A stretch of 64,000 nt of DNA from assembly GCF_001413925.1 (NCBI RefSeq), contig NZ_LBMJ01000001.1:1383001-1447000 (forward strand), written 5' to 3'. Made by a program: the position numbers and the translations under genes. The notes beneath the pieces were generated by a model that had not been told where the DNA came from, did no database searches, and saw only the letters and a list, made by a program, of their open reading frames with translations. This document shows, in pieces, positions 1 to 9,743 of the stretch; position 1 is the stretch's first letter; every line of letters starts with the position of its first letter. The DNA is from Nonlabens sp. YIK11 (GTDB lineage Bacteria; Bacteroidota; Bacteroidia; Flavobacteriales; Flavobacteriaceae).

Positions 1-127
1 CATTAGTGGCAACATAAACAATTTTCTTATGCTCTTTTCTGACGCTAATCTCGATGCCGTCCGGTACTTGACTGGCATTATGAAACAGAAAGATGGGAAT
101 CCATAAGAGGTACTTTAACATGGTCAT
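1..127 (-). CDS. Small exported protein, N-terminal part only
   Basis: A minus-strand reading frame runs off the left edge. It begins MTMLKYLLWIPIFLFHNASQ, a short positively charged start followed by a hydrophobic stretch that looks like a signal peptide. The mature part seen (PDGIEISVRKEHKKIVYVAT) is polar. The start ATG at 127 overlaps the TGA stop of the upstream gene (ATGA), so the two are probably translated together; an in-frame ATG at 121 is an alternative start. Only about 42 codons are visible and I do not recognise the family. Confidence 0.55.
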   Translation of the reverse strand, partial: MTMLKYLLWIPIFLFHNASQVPDGIEISVRKEHKKIVYVATN

Positions 128-534
128 GCTTTTTTATTGAACAATTCTTTGGCTTTCTCTCTTTGGGTGGCAATGAAGTCTTCGCCAAATGCGTCCGTCA
201 ATTCTTTGTTCTTTTTATTCATGTAAGCCAGTTCAGGTCCTATCAAATTACAACCGTAGAATTCATAGCCTACATTGTAATTCTGGATAAGATATTGTCT
301 AAAGAAAACTTCAAACTTACTAAGCTGACCCGTCAAACTTCCCAAGGTAACATATACCAGACCAGAGCTGGTGCCTTTCTGGCCTATGGGTTGTAAAACA
401 GATGGATTGGAATTAGCGACAAGAACTTCTAGATTTTCAGGTTGTTGCTCTGACTTTTTACCGGTGTTGATGACGACTTGTGCCACGCAAAGCTGTGCTG
501 TAAGGAATAGAAGTAGTAGTAAAGAATATTTCAT
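124..534 (-). CDS. Small exported protein of unknown function
   Basis: This encodes 136 residues with a clear signal peptide (MKYSLLLLLFLTAQLCVAQ, cleavage probably after the AQ), so the product is periplasmic or at the outer membrane. The mature part contains one cysteine (YGCN), a glycine/valine-rich segment around residues 58-70, and a lysine/glutamate-rich, probably helical C-terminus. I recognise no family. It overlaps the next minus-strand gene by four bases (ATGA), which suggests a small operon of exported proteins continuing beyond the left edge. The start is the ATG that begins the signal peptide. Confidence 0.7.
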   Translation of the reverse strand: MKYSLLLLLFLTAQLCVAQVVINTGKKSEQQPENLEVLVANSNPSVLQPIGQKGTSSGLVYVTLGSLTGQLSKFEVFFRQYLIQNYNVGYEFYGCNLIGPELAYMNKKNKELTDAFGEDFIATQREKAKELFNKKA

Positions 535-634
535 GATGTTTCTTATGGATGGAAAGAAGGTTTATCCTGTTTTGACCAGCTATCTTTGTAAAAGTATAAA
601 ATTGAGGGTAAATAAGTTACTGGCTTTAGTTAAG

Positions 635-654
635 TTCGCTTTCGCGAAAGCGAA
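635..654. repeat. Palindromic repeat (FlavoPal), intergenic copy
   Basis: This is a perfect 20-base copy of TTCGCTTTCGCGAAAGCGAA, its own reverse complement. It lies between the divergent small exported protein and the exonuclease gene, about 60 bases before the exonuclease start. The name FlavoPal is only a label used in this annotation. Confidence 0.9.
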
Positions 655-714
655 ACATCAAAACATCCTCAACGTCAAATACTGACCTGAATCCATTTTA
701 AAGAACCAATACCC

Positions 715-1482
715 ATGAAGCTCAACCTACATCGTCCCATCTGTTTTTTTGATCTGGAAACCACTGGAACCAATATTTCCAAGGATCGAATTGTTGAGAT
801 TTCCATTCATAAGGTGTTTCCTGATGGTAGTGAAAAGACGTATACCTACAGGGTGAATCCAACAGTCCCGATTCCAGCAGAAACTACTGCAGTACACGGT
901 ATTACAGATGATATGGTGGCTGATGAGCCCACTTTTAAAGAGCTTGCCCGCGAGATCAATAAGATTATCAAGGACTCTGATCTGGCTGGGTTCAACTCCA
1001 ACCGTTTTGATATCCCATTGTTAGCCGAGGAAATGTTGCGTGCCGATGTGGACTTTGATATGGGCAATAGAAATGCGATCGATGTGCAGAATATCTTCCA
1101 CAAAATGGAACAGCGCACGCTAGTCGCGGCCTATAAATTCTACTGTGATAAGGACCTTACTGACGCACACAGCGCAGAGGCAGATACCATCGCGACCTAT
1201 GAGGTGCTCAAGGGCCAGTTGGAACGTTATCCGGAGCTTGATAATGACATGAAATCCCTAGCAGAATTTTCTACCAGACGCAAACCTGTGGATTTTGCAG
1301 GTATGCTAGCTTATAATGAGAAAGGTGAGGAGTGCTTCAACTTTGGTAAGCACAAAGGCAAACTTGTCGTGGATGTGCTTGAAAATGAGCCAGGTTATTA
1401 TAGCTGGATCCAGAACGCAGATTTCCCACTTTATACAAAAAAGGTCTTGACTGCCATCAAACTGCGCGGATTTAACCAGTAG
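715..1482 (+). CDS. DnaQ-like 3'-5' exonuclease (DEDDh family)
   Basis: This 255-residue protein looks like a proofreading-type exonuclease. The DEDDh residues are visible: D13 and E15 in FFDLETTGT, D99 in NSNRFDIPLL, and H152 and D157 in HSAEADT. The exonuclease domain fills residues 8-170. The C-terminal third (FNFGKHKGKLVVDVL around residues 210-220, then an aromatic-rich tail) resembles a small domain often attached to such exonucleases in Bacteroidetes. It may be a polymerase III epsilon-type subunit or a stand-alone repair nuclease; sequence alone does not separate these. It stands alone, with a repeat copy upstream and a sensor gene downstream. Confidence 0.85.
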   Translation: MKLNLHRPICFFDLETTGTNISKDRIVEISIHKVFPDGSEKTYTYRVNPTVPIPAETTAVHGITDDMVADEPTFKELAREINKIIKDSDLAGFNSNRFDIPLLAEEMLRADVDFDMGNRNAIDVQNIFHKMEQRTLVAAYKFYCDKDLTDAHSAEADTIATYEVLKGQLERYPELDNDMKSLAEFSTRRKPVDFAGMLAYNEKGEECFNFGKHKGKLVVDVLENEPGYYSWIQNADFPLYTKKVLTAIKLRGFNQ

Positions 1483-1540
1483 AGTAATCTAATTCCCTAA
1501 AATTATTGAGATTTATCTTAGCTTTAGGCAAAACTCTTGC

Positions 1541-4324
1541 TTGAAGGTATTTCTATTTATTGCCAGCTTTTTCTTTAGTTTTCTCTTGGTGCAGGCGCAA
1601 GAGTTGCCACCGGTGCGCAACTTTTCACCAGCAACCTACGGCGCCGAAAATCAAAACTGGAAGATCGCACAGTCTGAGGACCGAAATATATTTTTCGCGA
1701 ATAATCAAGGACTGTTAGAGTACAATGGAGAACATTGGTATCTATATCCAACACCTAACGAGAGCATCATGCGGTCTGTTGAGTGGCATGAAGATCGTGT
1801 CTATACAGGATCTTATATGGATTTTGGTTACTGGGAGCGACAAAACGATGGGACGCTGGCTTATACATCCATTGTTGATTCCCTCAACGTTCCCATACTG
1901 GAAGATGAGCAATTCTGGGACATCATCTCTAGTGAATCTATTGTTTTAATACAGTCCTTAGGTCGTATTTATGCCTATAACCCAGAAAATAAAACGGTTC
2001 AAATCGTCGTAGAAAAACAAGGGCTCACCAAAATCTTCAAAGTTGGCAATGGGATCTACTTTCATGTAAATGGGCAAGGCCTTTATCAGATTGTAAGTGG
2101 CGAGCCGCAGCTCATCATTAAGCAGGATTTGATAGATGGCAACGTCATAGGTATGCGAGATAGTGATCGAGGAATCAAGCTTGTTACTGCCGCAAATTCC
2201 CTTTATGTATTTGAGAATGATTCTCTGGAACTTATCTCGACCAATCAATTTTCCAGGCCGGTCACGGTTTATTCTGCAGTGGCCATAGAAGGTGAAGGTT
2301 TTGCCTTAGGAACCATATCCAACGGTTTGTTAGTCATGGATGGTACTGGTGTGGTGGACTATCAAATAAATCAATCCAATGGCTTGTCAAACAATACCGT
2401 TTTATCTGTATTTGTGGATGTAGATGACAATTTGTGGGCAGGTCTAGATAATGGTATTGATTATATCAACCTTACCTCAAGGTTCAAAACTTTCATAGAT
2501 AGAGAAGGTAAGCTGGGAACTATTTATGATGCTATTTATCATAAAGGACACCTGTATCTGGGATCGAATCAAGGATTGTATGTTAGACCACCCAATCAAA
2601 AAACGTTTGAATTTATTGGAGGAACTAAAGGTCAGGTATGGGCTTTAAAGGAGATTGATGGAACCTTATTCTGTGGTCACAACCTTGGAACCTTTATCAT
2701 CGACGGTAAGATAGCCACCCAAATTGCTTTTGAGGAAGGAACGTGGGACGTACAACCACTAGAAGGAACTACAGATCTTATACTTCAGGGAAATTATAGT
2801 GGTCTTTTTGTTTTACAAAGAGAAAATAACACGTGGAGTCTCAGAAATAAACTGGAAGGATTTGACATAAGCTCTAAAGATCTGGTGATAGATGGTCAAC
2901 AGATTTATGTAGGACATGAGTACAAAGGATTGTATGAACTTGATGTAAGCGACGATTTCCGCACCGTTGGAAATTATAAACTTATAGATGCCGTAGGTAC
3001 TGGAATTAATTCTGATGTGATTCAATTAGGTGGTGACGTTCTGTATTCCACACCACGAGGTATTTATGTCAAGACCGAGACATCTGATAGTTTTAAAAAA
3101 AATGAGGTGCTATCATCGTTTATAGAATCCAATGGATATACTTCTGGTAAGATGATCAAAATCAATGAAGGTTCCTTCTGGATGTTTTCTGATCAATCAT
3201 TGATTCAAATTAACAAAGAGCCCATCAACGATACGTTTGAAGCTAAGAACATCTTGATACCGCACTTTAAAAGATCTGAAACTAAAGGGTATGAAAGCCT
3301 GATTCAATTACCCAACCAAAACTATCTCATCGCAACGTCTCAAGGTTATCTGCTTTGGGATAATAGGGAGACTGAAGAGGTCAATGGAAAAATAGTAATC
3401 GATAGGGTGCGCATAAGCAATAGGAATGGCTCTAACGAACTATTGGATCTTGATCAAGACAACAGCATGGATCACAGAACTAATGTAGTTGAGTTCTTTT
3501 TTCATGTGACCGATTACAACGTGTTCGACAGTGTTAAGTATCAATACTTTTTAGATGGAGACAGTGATTCATGGTCTGATGTTTTTGAGAAGGGTTCCAT
3601 TCTCTTTGAAAATTTGAATCATGGAGACTATCAACTTAGGATAAGGTCTATCGTTAACGGTTCGATTTCAGAGGATGAGGCTGTTTTTGCCTTCACGATC
3701 GAACCGCCGTTTTATCTTTCAAGGACAGCAATCGTAATTTATGTGATCTTATCCTTAGGTATTCTATTCCTTGTAGGACGCATTTTTAAATGGTATTACA
3801 ATAGAAAAAGAAATCTGGATCTAGAGAAGCAGCGTCAGCAAATGGAGCTTGATCTACTAAAAAGTCAAAAGGATATCGCTGACCTTAAAAATCAACAACT
3901 TAATTCTGATATTGAATCCAGAAACAGAGACTTAGCCATTAAAACAATGGCTATGATTAGGAAGAACGAAACTCTTAATCAGTTGAGAGGCGAGTTAGAT
4001 AACTTACCTACTACTCAAGAATCCAAATCCTTAAAAAAGATGCTGGATAAGAGTTTAAACAGTAAACAAGATTGGGTCGCTTTTGAAGAAGCCTTCAATA
4101 ATGCGGATAAAGACTTTTTCAAAAAGATAAAGGAGAAACATCCTAATTTGACGTCTGGTGATTTGCGCCTATGTGTGTATTTAAGACTCAATCTTTCTTC
4201 TAAAGAGATCGCTCCGCTTTTAAATATTTCTCCTCGTAGTGTAGAAATTAAGCGATATCGTTTGCGTAAAAAAATGGGATTATCTCGAGATGATAGTCTT
4301 ACTGGATACATTGTTGAGATTTAA
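1541..4324 (+). CDS. Propeller sensor with LuxR-type DNA-binding domain (locus regulator)
   Basis: This 927-residue protein joins an exported sensor to a DNA-binding domain. It has a signal peptide (residues 1-19), a large beta-propeller region (about 25-620), a Y_Y_Y-like domain (about 640-725), one membrane helix (about 732-755), a coiled coil (about 760-825) and a C-terminal LuxR/GerE-like helix-turn-helix (LRLCVYLRLNLSSKEIAPLL, then SPRSVEIKRYRLRKK). It has no kinase or receiver domain, so the signal would pass through the membrane to DNA directly. It starts at a TTG. It sits just upstream of the glucan genes in the same direction, and I infer that it senses a glucan product and controls them. 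Such one-piece regulators occur beside glycan loci in Bacteroidetes. Confidence 0.8.
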   Translation: MKVFLFIASFFFSFLLVQAQELPPVRNFSPATYGAENQNWKIAQSEDRNIFFANNQGLLEYNGEHWYLYPTPNESIMRSVEWHEDRVYTGSYMDFGYWERQNDGTLAYTSIVDSLNVPILEDEQFWDIISSESIVLIQSLGRIYAYNPENKTVQIVVEKQGLTKIFKVGNGIYFHVNGQGLYQIVSGEPQLIIKQDLIDGNVIGMRDSDRGIKLVTAANSLYVFENDSLELISTNQFSRPVTVYSAVAIEGEGFALGTISNGLLVMDGTGVVDYQINQSNGLSNNTVLSVFVDVDDNLWAGLDNGIDYINLTSRFKTFIDREGKLGTIYDAIYHKGHLYLGSNQGLYVRPPNQKTFEFIGGTKGQVWALKEIDGTLFCGHNLGTFIIDGKIATQIAFEEGTWDVQPLEGTTDLILQGNYSGLFVLQRENNTWSLRNKLEGFDISSKDLVIDGQQIYVGHEYKGLYELDVSDDFRTVGNYKLIDAVGTGINSDVIQLGGDVLYSTPRGIYVKTETSDSFKKNEVLSSFIESNGYTSGKMIKINEGSFWMFSDQSLIQINKEPINDTFEAKNILIPHFKRSETKGYESLIQLPNQNYLIATSQGYLLWDNRETEEVNGKIVIDRVRISNRNGSNELLDLDQDNSMDHRTNVVEFFFHVTDYNVFDSVKYQYFLDGDSDSWSDVFEKGSILFENLNHGDYQLRIRSIVNGSISEDEAVFAFTIEPPFYLSRTAIVIYVILSLGILFLVGRIFKWYYNRKRNLDLEKQRQQMELDLLKSQKDIADLKNQQLNSDIESRNRDLAIKTMAMIRKNETLNQLRGELDNLPTTQESKSLKKMLDKSLNSKQDWVAFEEAFNNADKDFFKKIKEKHPNLTSGDLRLCVYLRLNLSSKEIAPLLNISPRSVEIKRYRLRKKMGLSRDDSLTGYIVEI

Positions 4325-4614
4325 TTAAGAATATTTTTCCTAAAATCAACTCAACATCACTACATCAAAACCAGTATTTCACAACAATCTTTACCAAGAA
4401 CATAATTTAATCTCGCTGTTTCTTAGATAAGTATAAAGAAACTGTCTTATTTTTAATGATCTCACGATTAGTTGCTCATTGTATATTTATTGTAGAGGTG
4501 TCAAATTTTACTTAAAATTTTACTAAAGCTATATTTATAAATCTTATCGGCGGACGTATCATGTTCTATAAATTTTCGATCAAGGATTACATAATTTTTA
4601 AATAACTGACCCGT

Positions 4615-7600
4615 ATGAAAAAGTTCTTTTTAAGCATTTTATTGATTTTTTCAATATCCCTGAGTTTTTCTCAGGTTCAGAAAGTATCAGTGATGGACGA
4701 TGTTAACGGTCAGACATTGATTGTTGACGGCAAACCATTCATCATTAATGGTATGAACTGGGATTATGTACCTATTGGTAAGAACTACTCCTATAATTTC
4801 TGGGCACAGTCGGATGACTTTATAAAGGCAGCCTTAGACAGCGAGATGGGATTGCTAAAAAATATGGGAGTGAATACGATACGTGTCTATGTAGGTATTC
4901 AACCTAAATGGGTTCAGTTCATATATGAGAATTATGGAATATATACCATGATCAATCATTCCTTTGGGCGTTATGGTTTGACCATCAATGGCACTTGGTT
5001 CCCAAATACAGAGTATGCTGATCCAGCCACTCAAGAGCTACTACTTAGGGAAACGAAAGCTATGGTTGAGGAGTTTAAGGACACGCCTGGATTGTTGATG
5101 TTTATGCTAGGAAATGAAAACAACTACGGACTTTCTTGGGGTGGAGCAGAGACCGAAGATATTCCTATAGAGACAGAAGGTACAGTTATCACAAGAGCTA
5201 GAGCAATGTATAAATTGTTTAATGAGGCTGTTGTTGAGATGAAAAAACTAGATACACAGCATCCAGTGGCAATCTGTAATGGAGACCTTTTATACTTAGA
5301 CCTAGTGGCTGAATACTGTACAGACATTGATATTTATGCTACCAACATGTATCGTGGTGTTTCTTTTAGTGACGCTTTTGAAAGGGTGAAAAATGAATTA
5401 GGTAAGCCCATCATGTTTTCAGAGTTTGGTGCAGATGCCTTTAACGCATTGGACAATCGTGAAGATCAAAAAATGCAGGCGTATTACATGCTCAATAATT
5501 GGAAAGAGATTTACGAGAACGTTGCTGGATTAGGAAAAGCTGAAAATTCCTTAGGAGGGTTCACTTTTCAATTTAGTGACGGTTGGTGGAAACGTGGACA
5601 AACCAAAGATCTCGACATTCATAATACAGAAGCAAGTTGGTTGAGCGGTGGTTATACCTTGGATACCGATGGCACCACCAAAAACATGAATGAAGAATGG
5701 TTTGGGATCTGTGCCAAAGGATTTTCAAATGAACGAGGTCTTTATGATTTGTATCCGCGAGCGGCCTATTATACCTTAAAAGAAGTTCATCAACTTAATC
5801 CATATGCCAGTAACATGACTTTAGAAAGTATGGAGAATTACTTTGACAGCATTAGTCTGATGGATGCGGTGCTACGTGGTCGTGGTGATGCAGCTGCTTT
5901 AGGTGGTGGCGGTAGTGGGCCCAAATTAGCAATCAGTAACCTTAGTGCCAGATTCACCACTTTTACTACTGGTGGATCCTTAATCACCACTCCAGAGACA
6001 GCAGATCCAGATTCCAACGCCTTTCCAGATGAATTGGGCTTTGATCACATGCAATCTTATTTTATAGGTATAGAAGGAAAGCCAGCTGCTAATATGCGTG
6101 CTAATGTCAACTTCAACGTCATTGGCAAAGTCGCGCAAAATCCTATCAATGAAATATTTTATGAGAACAGGGCGAGACCAGTTGTCTCCTTGGATCAGAA
6201 TAATCAGCGTGTTATCATTGACGATGTGAATCGTGTAAATGTTTATGATGCAGAGTTTGAATGGAATGCTAAAGACTTTGATTTACGTGGATTCTATAGG
6301 ACCGGACATTATCATTGGGGTTATGAAGGTGACTTCTTTGGATTGTATCCAGAAGCAAATTACGGACCTAACTTAGATATTTACGGCGGTGAAATCTTAG
6401 GAGCTGAAATCGATGGAAAAGGAGTATTAGACGGTGCAAAAGCAGCTTTTGGACCACAACTTTGGTGGGGTGCCAACCCAACCGCTCTCTTCAAGTACCG
6501 TAGAAAGATAGCTGGAGTAGATGTTACTGGAATCTACCATCGCGATGTTGAAACTGAAATAATTTTAGGAGATGATGGCCGTCGTGAATTAGATGCCAAT
6601 CAATTACGTAGTGGTATTATTCCTCCATTCCCAACAGAAAGAGCGACCATCGTTTTAGAAAAGGAGATTGGTAAATTTGGATTTACTTTAGGAGGTATTT
6701 GGGCTGGAAGTCCTCTTAATGGAACTACTTATCAAGATGTTGCAGGTAGTCCTGGAAACTATACTGTTTTTCAAGATAGAGTCAAGTCAAGCGACAATTG
6801 GGGTGGAAAAGCCAAAATCACATACCAAGGCGGTAAAATCAATTGGTATGCACAAGGTGGTATTAATGGTTTGGTAGCTCAAGGCGGTGCAGATCAAACA
6901 CAAACATTTACCGGTTGGAGGTTGAAGGACATAGGTAGTGGTAACATGTCTAATTTTCTTACTGGATTTACTTATTCTTTAGGTGATTGGCAAATAGCAC
7001 CCAATTTTTTATACCAGAAACCACTAGTTGAGGCGATCCCTAATGATGCTGGAGCACCCGCAAGATTGAGAAATGTTATTGATGACCCATTTGCCGTACG
7101 AGCTAATCGTGAAACTACCGCTGGAGAATTGCTGCTGACGTTTGACCCGACTCCTGGTACATGGTTTTATGAATGGGACAATGATAGATCTGAAGACGCT
7201 CCGCTGGCATTTAGTGCGGGATTTGTTTTCTGGCATTTACCAACGAAGCAAGACGCCCACATTGGTTTTAATGCCAATAGAACTTTCTTCCCTTTCCCAG
7301 ATTCAGTTCCTGCTGAAGATTTATGGGAAGCTAATAGTAGAGTAGTTTCTAAGATTTCCCCAGAACTGGCATTAATCGGTAATCTATATTACGGTAAGTC
7401 CCAACCGAATGGAGATAGTGAAAGACTAATCTATCGATATGGTGGTGATGTAAGATTGGTGTACAATAAAATGAAGCTGGTTTCAGAAGTTAAGGTAAAT
7501 GATTGGGGTCCTTATGATTATCACAGAGACTTTAACCTAACATTCCCGCTGCAATTGATGTTGGATCTTTCTTATTCGATAGGTAAACCAGATTGGTTCA

Positions 7601-7782
7601 TTTTACCAAGCACAGTCATGGGTATAAGAGGTACCTGGAGATCTTTAGATCAATTCTCACCTAGATACAGCCCTAATAATGCTGCCGAATTTGCCAACCA
7701 ACCAACCATCAGTCCTGTTGGATTCCCTAATGGATCTGAATGGGAAATAAGAACTTACGTTCATATCAATATTGGAAAATAA
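4615..7782 (+). CDS. TIM-barrel glycosidase with beta-barrel-like C-terminal half
   Basis: This encodes 1055 residues with a signal peptide (MKKFFLSILLIFSISLSFSQ). Residues 25-400 resemble the GH2/GH5-type (clan GH-A) TIM barrel: IVDGKPFIINGMNWD, acid/base E168 in LGNENNYG and nucleophile E270 in MFSEFGADA. A glycine-rich linker (LGGGGSGPK, near 425) follows. The last 600 residues show alternating strands rich in Trp, Tyr and Gly and end in an amphipathic strand (WEIRTYVHINIGK), as in outer-membrane barrels. I infer a glycosidase anchored by, or feeding, a pore. The exact GH family is not certain. An AT-rich gap of 290 bases precedes it, presumably holding the operon promoter; I see no clear -7 box. 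It overlaps nothing and is followed closely by a binding lipoprotein. Confidence 0.7.
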   Translation: MKKFFLSILLIFSISLSFSQVQKVSVMDDVNGQTLIVDGKPFIINGMNWDYVPIGKNYSYNFWAQSDDFIKAALDSEMGLLKNMGVNTIRVYVGIQPKWVQFIYENYGIYTMINHSFGRYGLTINGTWFPNTEYADPATQELLLRETKAMVEEFKDTPGLLMFMLGNENNYGLSWGGAETEDIPIETEGTVITRARAMYKLFNEAVVEMKKLDTQHPVAICNGDLLYLDLVAEYCTDIDIYATNMYRGVSFSDAFERVKNELGKPIMFSEFGADAFNALDNREDQKMQAYYMLNNWKEIYENVAGLGKAENSLGGFTFQFSDGWWKRGQTKDLDIHNTEASWLSGGYTLDTDGTTKNMNEEWFGICAKGFSNERGLYDLYPRAAYYTLKEVHQLNPYASNMTLESMENYFDSISLMDAVLRGRGDAAALGGGGSGPKLAISNLSARFTTFTTGGSLITTPETADPDSNAFPDELGFDHMQSYFIGIEGKPAANMRANVNFNVIGKVAQNPINEIFYENRARPVVSLDQNNQRVIIDDVNRVNVYDAEFEWNAKDFDLRGFYRTGHYHWGYEGDFFGLYPEANYGPNLDIYGGEILGAEIDGKGVLDGAKAAFGPQLWWGANPTALFKYRRKIAGVDVTGIYHRDVETEIILGDDGRRELDANQLRSGIIPPFPTERATIVLEKEIGKFGFTLGGIWAGSPLNGTTYQDVAGSPGNYTVFQDRVKSSDNWGGKAKITYQGGKINWYAQGGINGLVAQGGADQTQTFTGWRLKDIGSGNMSNFLTGFTYSLGDWQIAPNFLYQKPLVEAIPNDAGAPARLRNVIDDPFAVRANRETTAGELLLTFDPTPGTWFYEWDNDRSEDAPLAFSAGFVFWHLPTKQDAHIGFNANRTFFPFPDSVPAEDLWEANSRVVSKISPELALIGNLYYGKSQPNGDSERLIYRYGGDVRLVYNKMKLVSEVKVNDWGPYDYHRDFNLTFPLQLMLDLSYSIGKPDWFILPSTVMGIRGTWRSLDQFSPRYSPNNAAEFANQPTISPVGFPNGSEWEIRTYVHINIGK

Positions 7783-7789
7783 TATAGCA

Positions 7790-9733
7790 ATGATGAAAAA
7801 GAGATATAATATAATTTGGAAAAGCCTAGCACTTCTGGGCGTGGCCGCAGCTATTTTGATAGGTTGTGAACGTGAAATTTCAGACGATGCTGTAGAAGCG
7901 TTGTTCTCAGATAATCCAGACGTTTTTATTGACGAATTCAGTTCTGGATTGGACTATTTCCCATTTGGAGGTTCTAAACTAGATGCCTTTACGGTAGATA
8001 CCGAAACAGTTTTTGAAGGGTCTGCAGCGATGCGATTTGATGTGCCTAATGTTGGAGATCCAGATGGGGCTTTCGCAGGTGCCATTTTCAGAGATTTGAA
8101 TGGAGGACGCAACTTGACTAAGTACGATGCGTTGACTTTTTACGCAAAAGCTACTACGGCTGGTACCATAAATGAAATTGGATTTGGTCAAGACTTTGGA
8201 GATGCTAAATATTTAGTAACTCGACAAAACTTGAGATTGACTACTAATTGGAAGAAATATATTATTCCTATTCCAGACCCTTCTGTACTTACTCAAGAAT
8301 CTGGATTGTTGTGGTATGCAGAAGGTCCTGAAGATGGTGATGGTTATACCTTTTGGCTGGACACGGTTCAGTTTGAAAGACTTGGGACCGTAGCTCAACC
8401 TAGAGCGGCAATCTTTAATGGTGAAGATGTGAATCAACAAACATTTATAGGTGCGTCGGTCAGCGTTACTGGTATTACTCAAACATTTAATACTGCAAAT
8501 GGTCAGGACGTCACAGTTATTCCTGCTCCAGCTTATTTTCAATATACATCCTCAAATCCATCAGTAGCAACGGTTGATGAAAGTGGAGTAATCAATGTAA
8601 CTGGAACTGGAACGACACTGATTACTGCGACCATTTTAGGAGAAGAAGCCGCTGGATCACTAACATTAGAATCGTTAGGTGAATTTGAACAGGCACCTAC
8701 ACCAGATCGTGATCCTGCAAATGTCATTTCTATTTTTAGTGATGCCTATAACAATGTACCTGTAGATTATTACAACGGGTTCTTTAATGGAGACGGACAA
8801 ACAACCCTTGGTGGTGCACCACCTATCAATATCAATGGACAAGAAGTAATCAATTATACAAACTTAAACTTTGTGGGTATCGGTGCTTTTATGGATGTTT
8901 CTCCCATTGATGCATCCCAAATGACGCATATTCACGTCGACATTAACGTGCAGGAAGCTATTCAAGCTGGTGATCAATTGACACTGCAATTGTTGAATGG
9001 AGTTCAAACCGCTAATGAAACTTCTGGAAGAAAAGTCATCAGCGGTGCAGATTTAAGAACTAATGAATGGGTAGGCTTTGATATACCGCTAGGAGAATTT
9101 ACAGGTCTAGGCGTTAGAGATGCGATCGGTTTACTATTCTTCATCTCAAATAATGCAGCAAACGTTCCTACAATATCAAATATTTATGTGGACAATATTT
9201 ATTTCTATAAGGATGTGGTACAGCCATCAGGAAATGTGAACGACGCTGCTGCAACCCAAGTCGCACTACCCATAGGATTTGAATCTCCAACGCTCAATTA
9301 CGATTTGACAGGATTTGAAGGTGCAGTGCCTGAAAGAGCCGCTAATCCTATGCCGTCAGGAATCAACCCTACTGCAAATGTGGTACAGTCCTTAAAAAGT
9401 AATAACGCAGCATTCTTTGCGGGTAACATTTTAGAATTGGATGCTCCTATAGATTTTTCCAGTTCCCAAAAATTCAGGATGAAGGTCTTATCTCCTAAAT
9501 CAGGAATTCCCATAAGAATACAACTGGAAGATGCCGCTAATACTGATGGGGCAAGAAAATTCCTGGATGCGACTACCACTACATCAAATGAATGGGAAGA
9601 ATTGGAATGGGATTTCAGTGGACTTAATCCTGGATCAAACTTGGTGCGAGTTGTAGTATTCTTTGAATTTGTTCCAGGTCGCAATGGTGATGGCAGTACC
9701 TACTATTTTGATGATATAAAAATTTTAAATTAA
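7790..9733 (+). CDS. Glycan-binding lipoprotein with Big_2-like domain
   Basis: This is a 647-residue lipoprotein. The signal peptide ends in the lipobox AILIGC (C26), so it is lipid-anchored and probably surface-exposed. Residues about 40-190 form a jelly-roll, CBM-like domain (RFDVPNVGDPDGAF). A Big_2-like Ig domain follows (SNPSVATVDESGVINVTGTG). After that come two further jelly-roll modules; the first (ANVISIFSDAYNN onwards) is related to a module in the protein at 20579. I see no catalytic motif, so it probably binds glucan. I chose the ATG at 7790 (MMKKRYNIIWK). An upstream ATG at 7772 would overlap the previous gene and add six residues before a normal signal peptide. Confidence 0.75.
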   Translation: MMKKRYNIIWKSLALLGVAAAILIGCEREISDDAVEALFSDNPDVFIDEFSSGLDYFPFGGSKLDAFTVDTETVFEGSAAMRFDVPNVGDPDGAFAGAIFRDLNGGRNLTKYDALTFYAKATTAGTINEIGFGQDFGDAKYLVTRQNLRLTTNWKKYIIPIPDPSVLTQESGLLWYAEGPEDGDGYTFWLDTVQFERLGTVAQPRAAIFNGEDVNQQTFIGASVSVTGITQTFNTANGQDVTVIPAPAYFQYTSSNPSVATVDESGVINVTGTGTTLITATILGEEAAGSLTLESLGEFEQAPTPDRDPANVISIFSDAYNNVPVDYYNGFFNGDGQTTLGGAPPININGQEVINYTNLNFVGIGAFMDVSPIDASQMTHIHVDINVQEAIQAGDQLTLQLLNGVQTANETSGRKVISGADLRTNEWVGFDIPLGEFTGLGVRDAIGLLFFISNNAANVPTISNIYVDNIYFYKDVVQPSGNVNDAAATQVALPIGFESPTLNYDLTGFEGAVPERAANPMPSGINPTANVVQSLKSNNAAFFAGNILELDAPIDFSSSQKFRMKVLSPKSGIPIRIQLEDAANTDGARKFLDATTTTSNEWEELEWDFSGLNPGSNLVRVVVFFEFVPGRNGDGSTYYFDDIKILN

Positions 9734-9743
9734 GACTACCGCT

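Noticed and set aside
7772..7789. Upstream ATG for the binding lipoprotein (MENNIA)
   Set aside because: It overlaps the previous gene and adds residues before a normal lipoprotein signal; the double ATG at 7790/7793 fits better.
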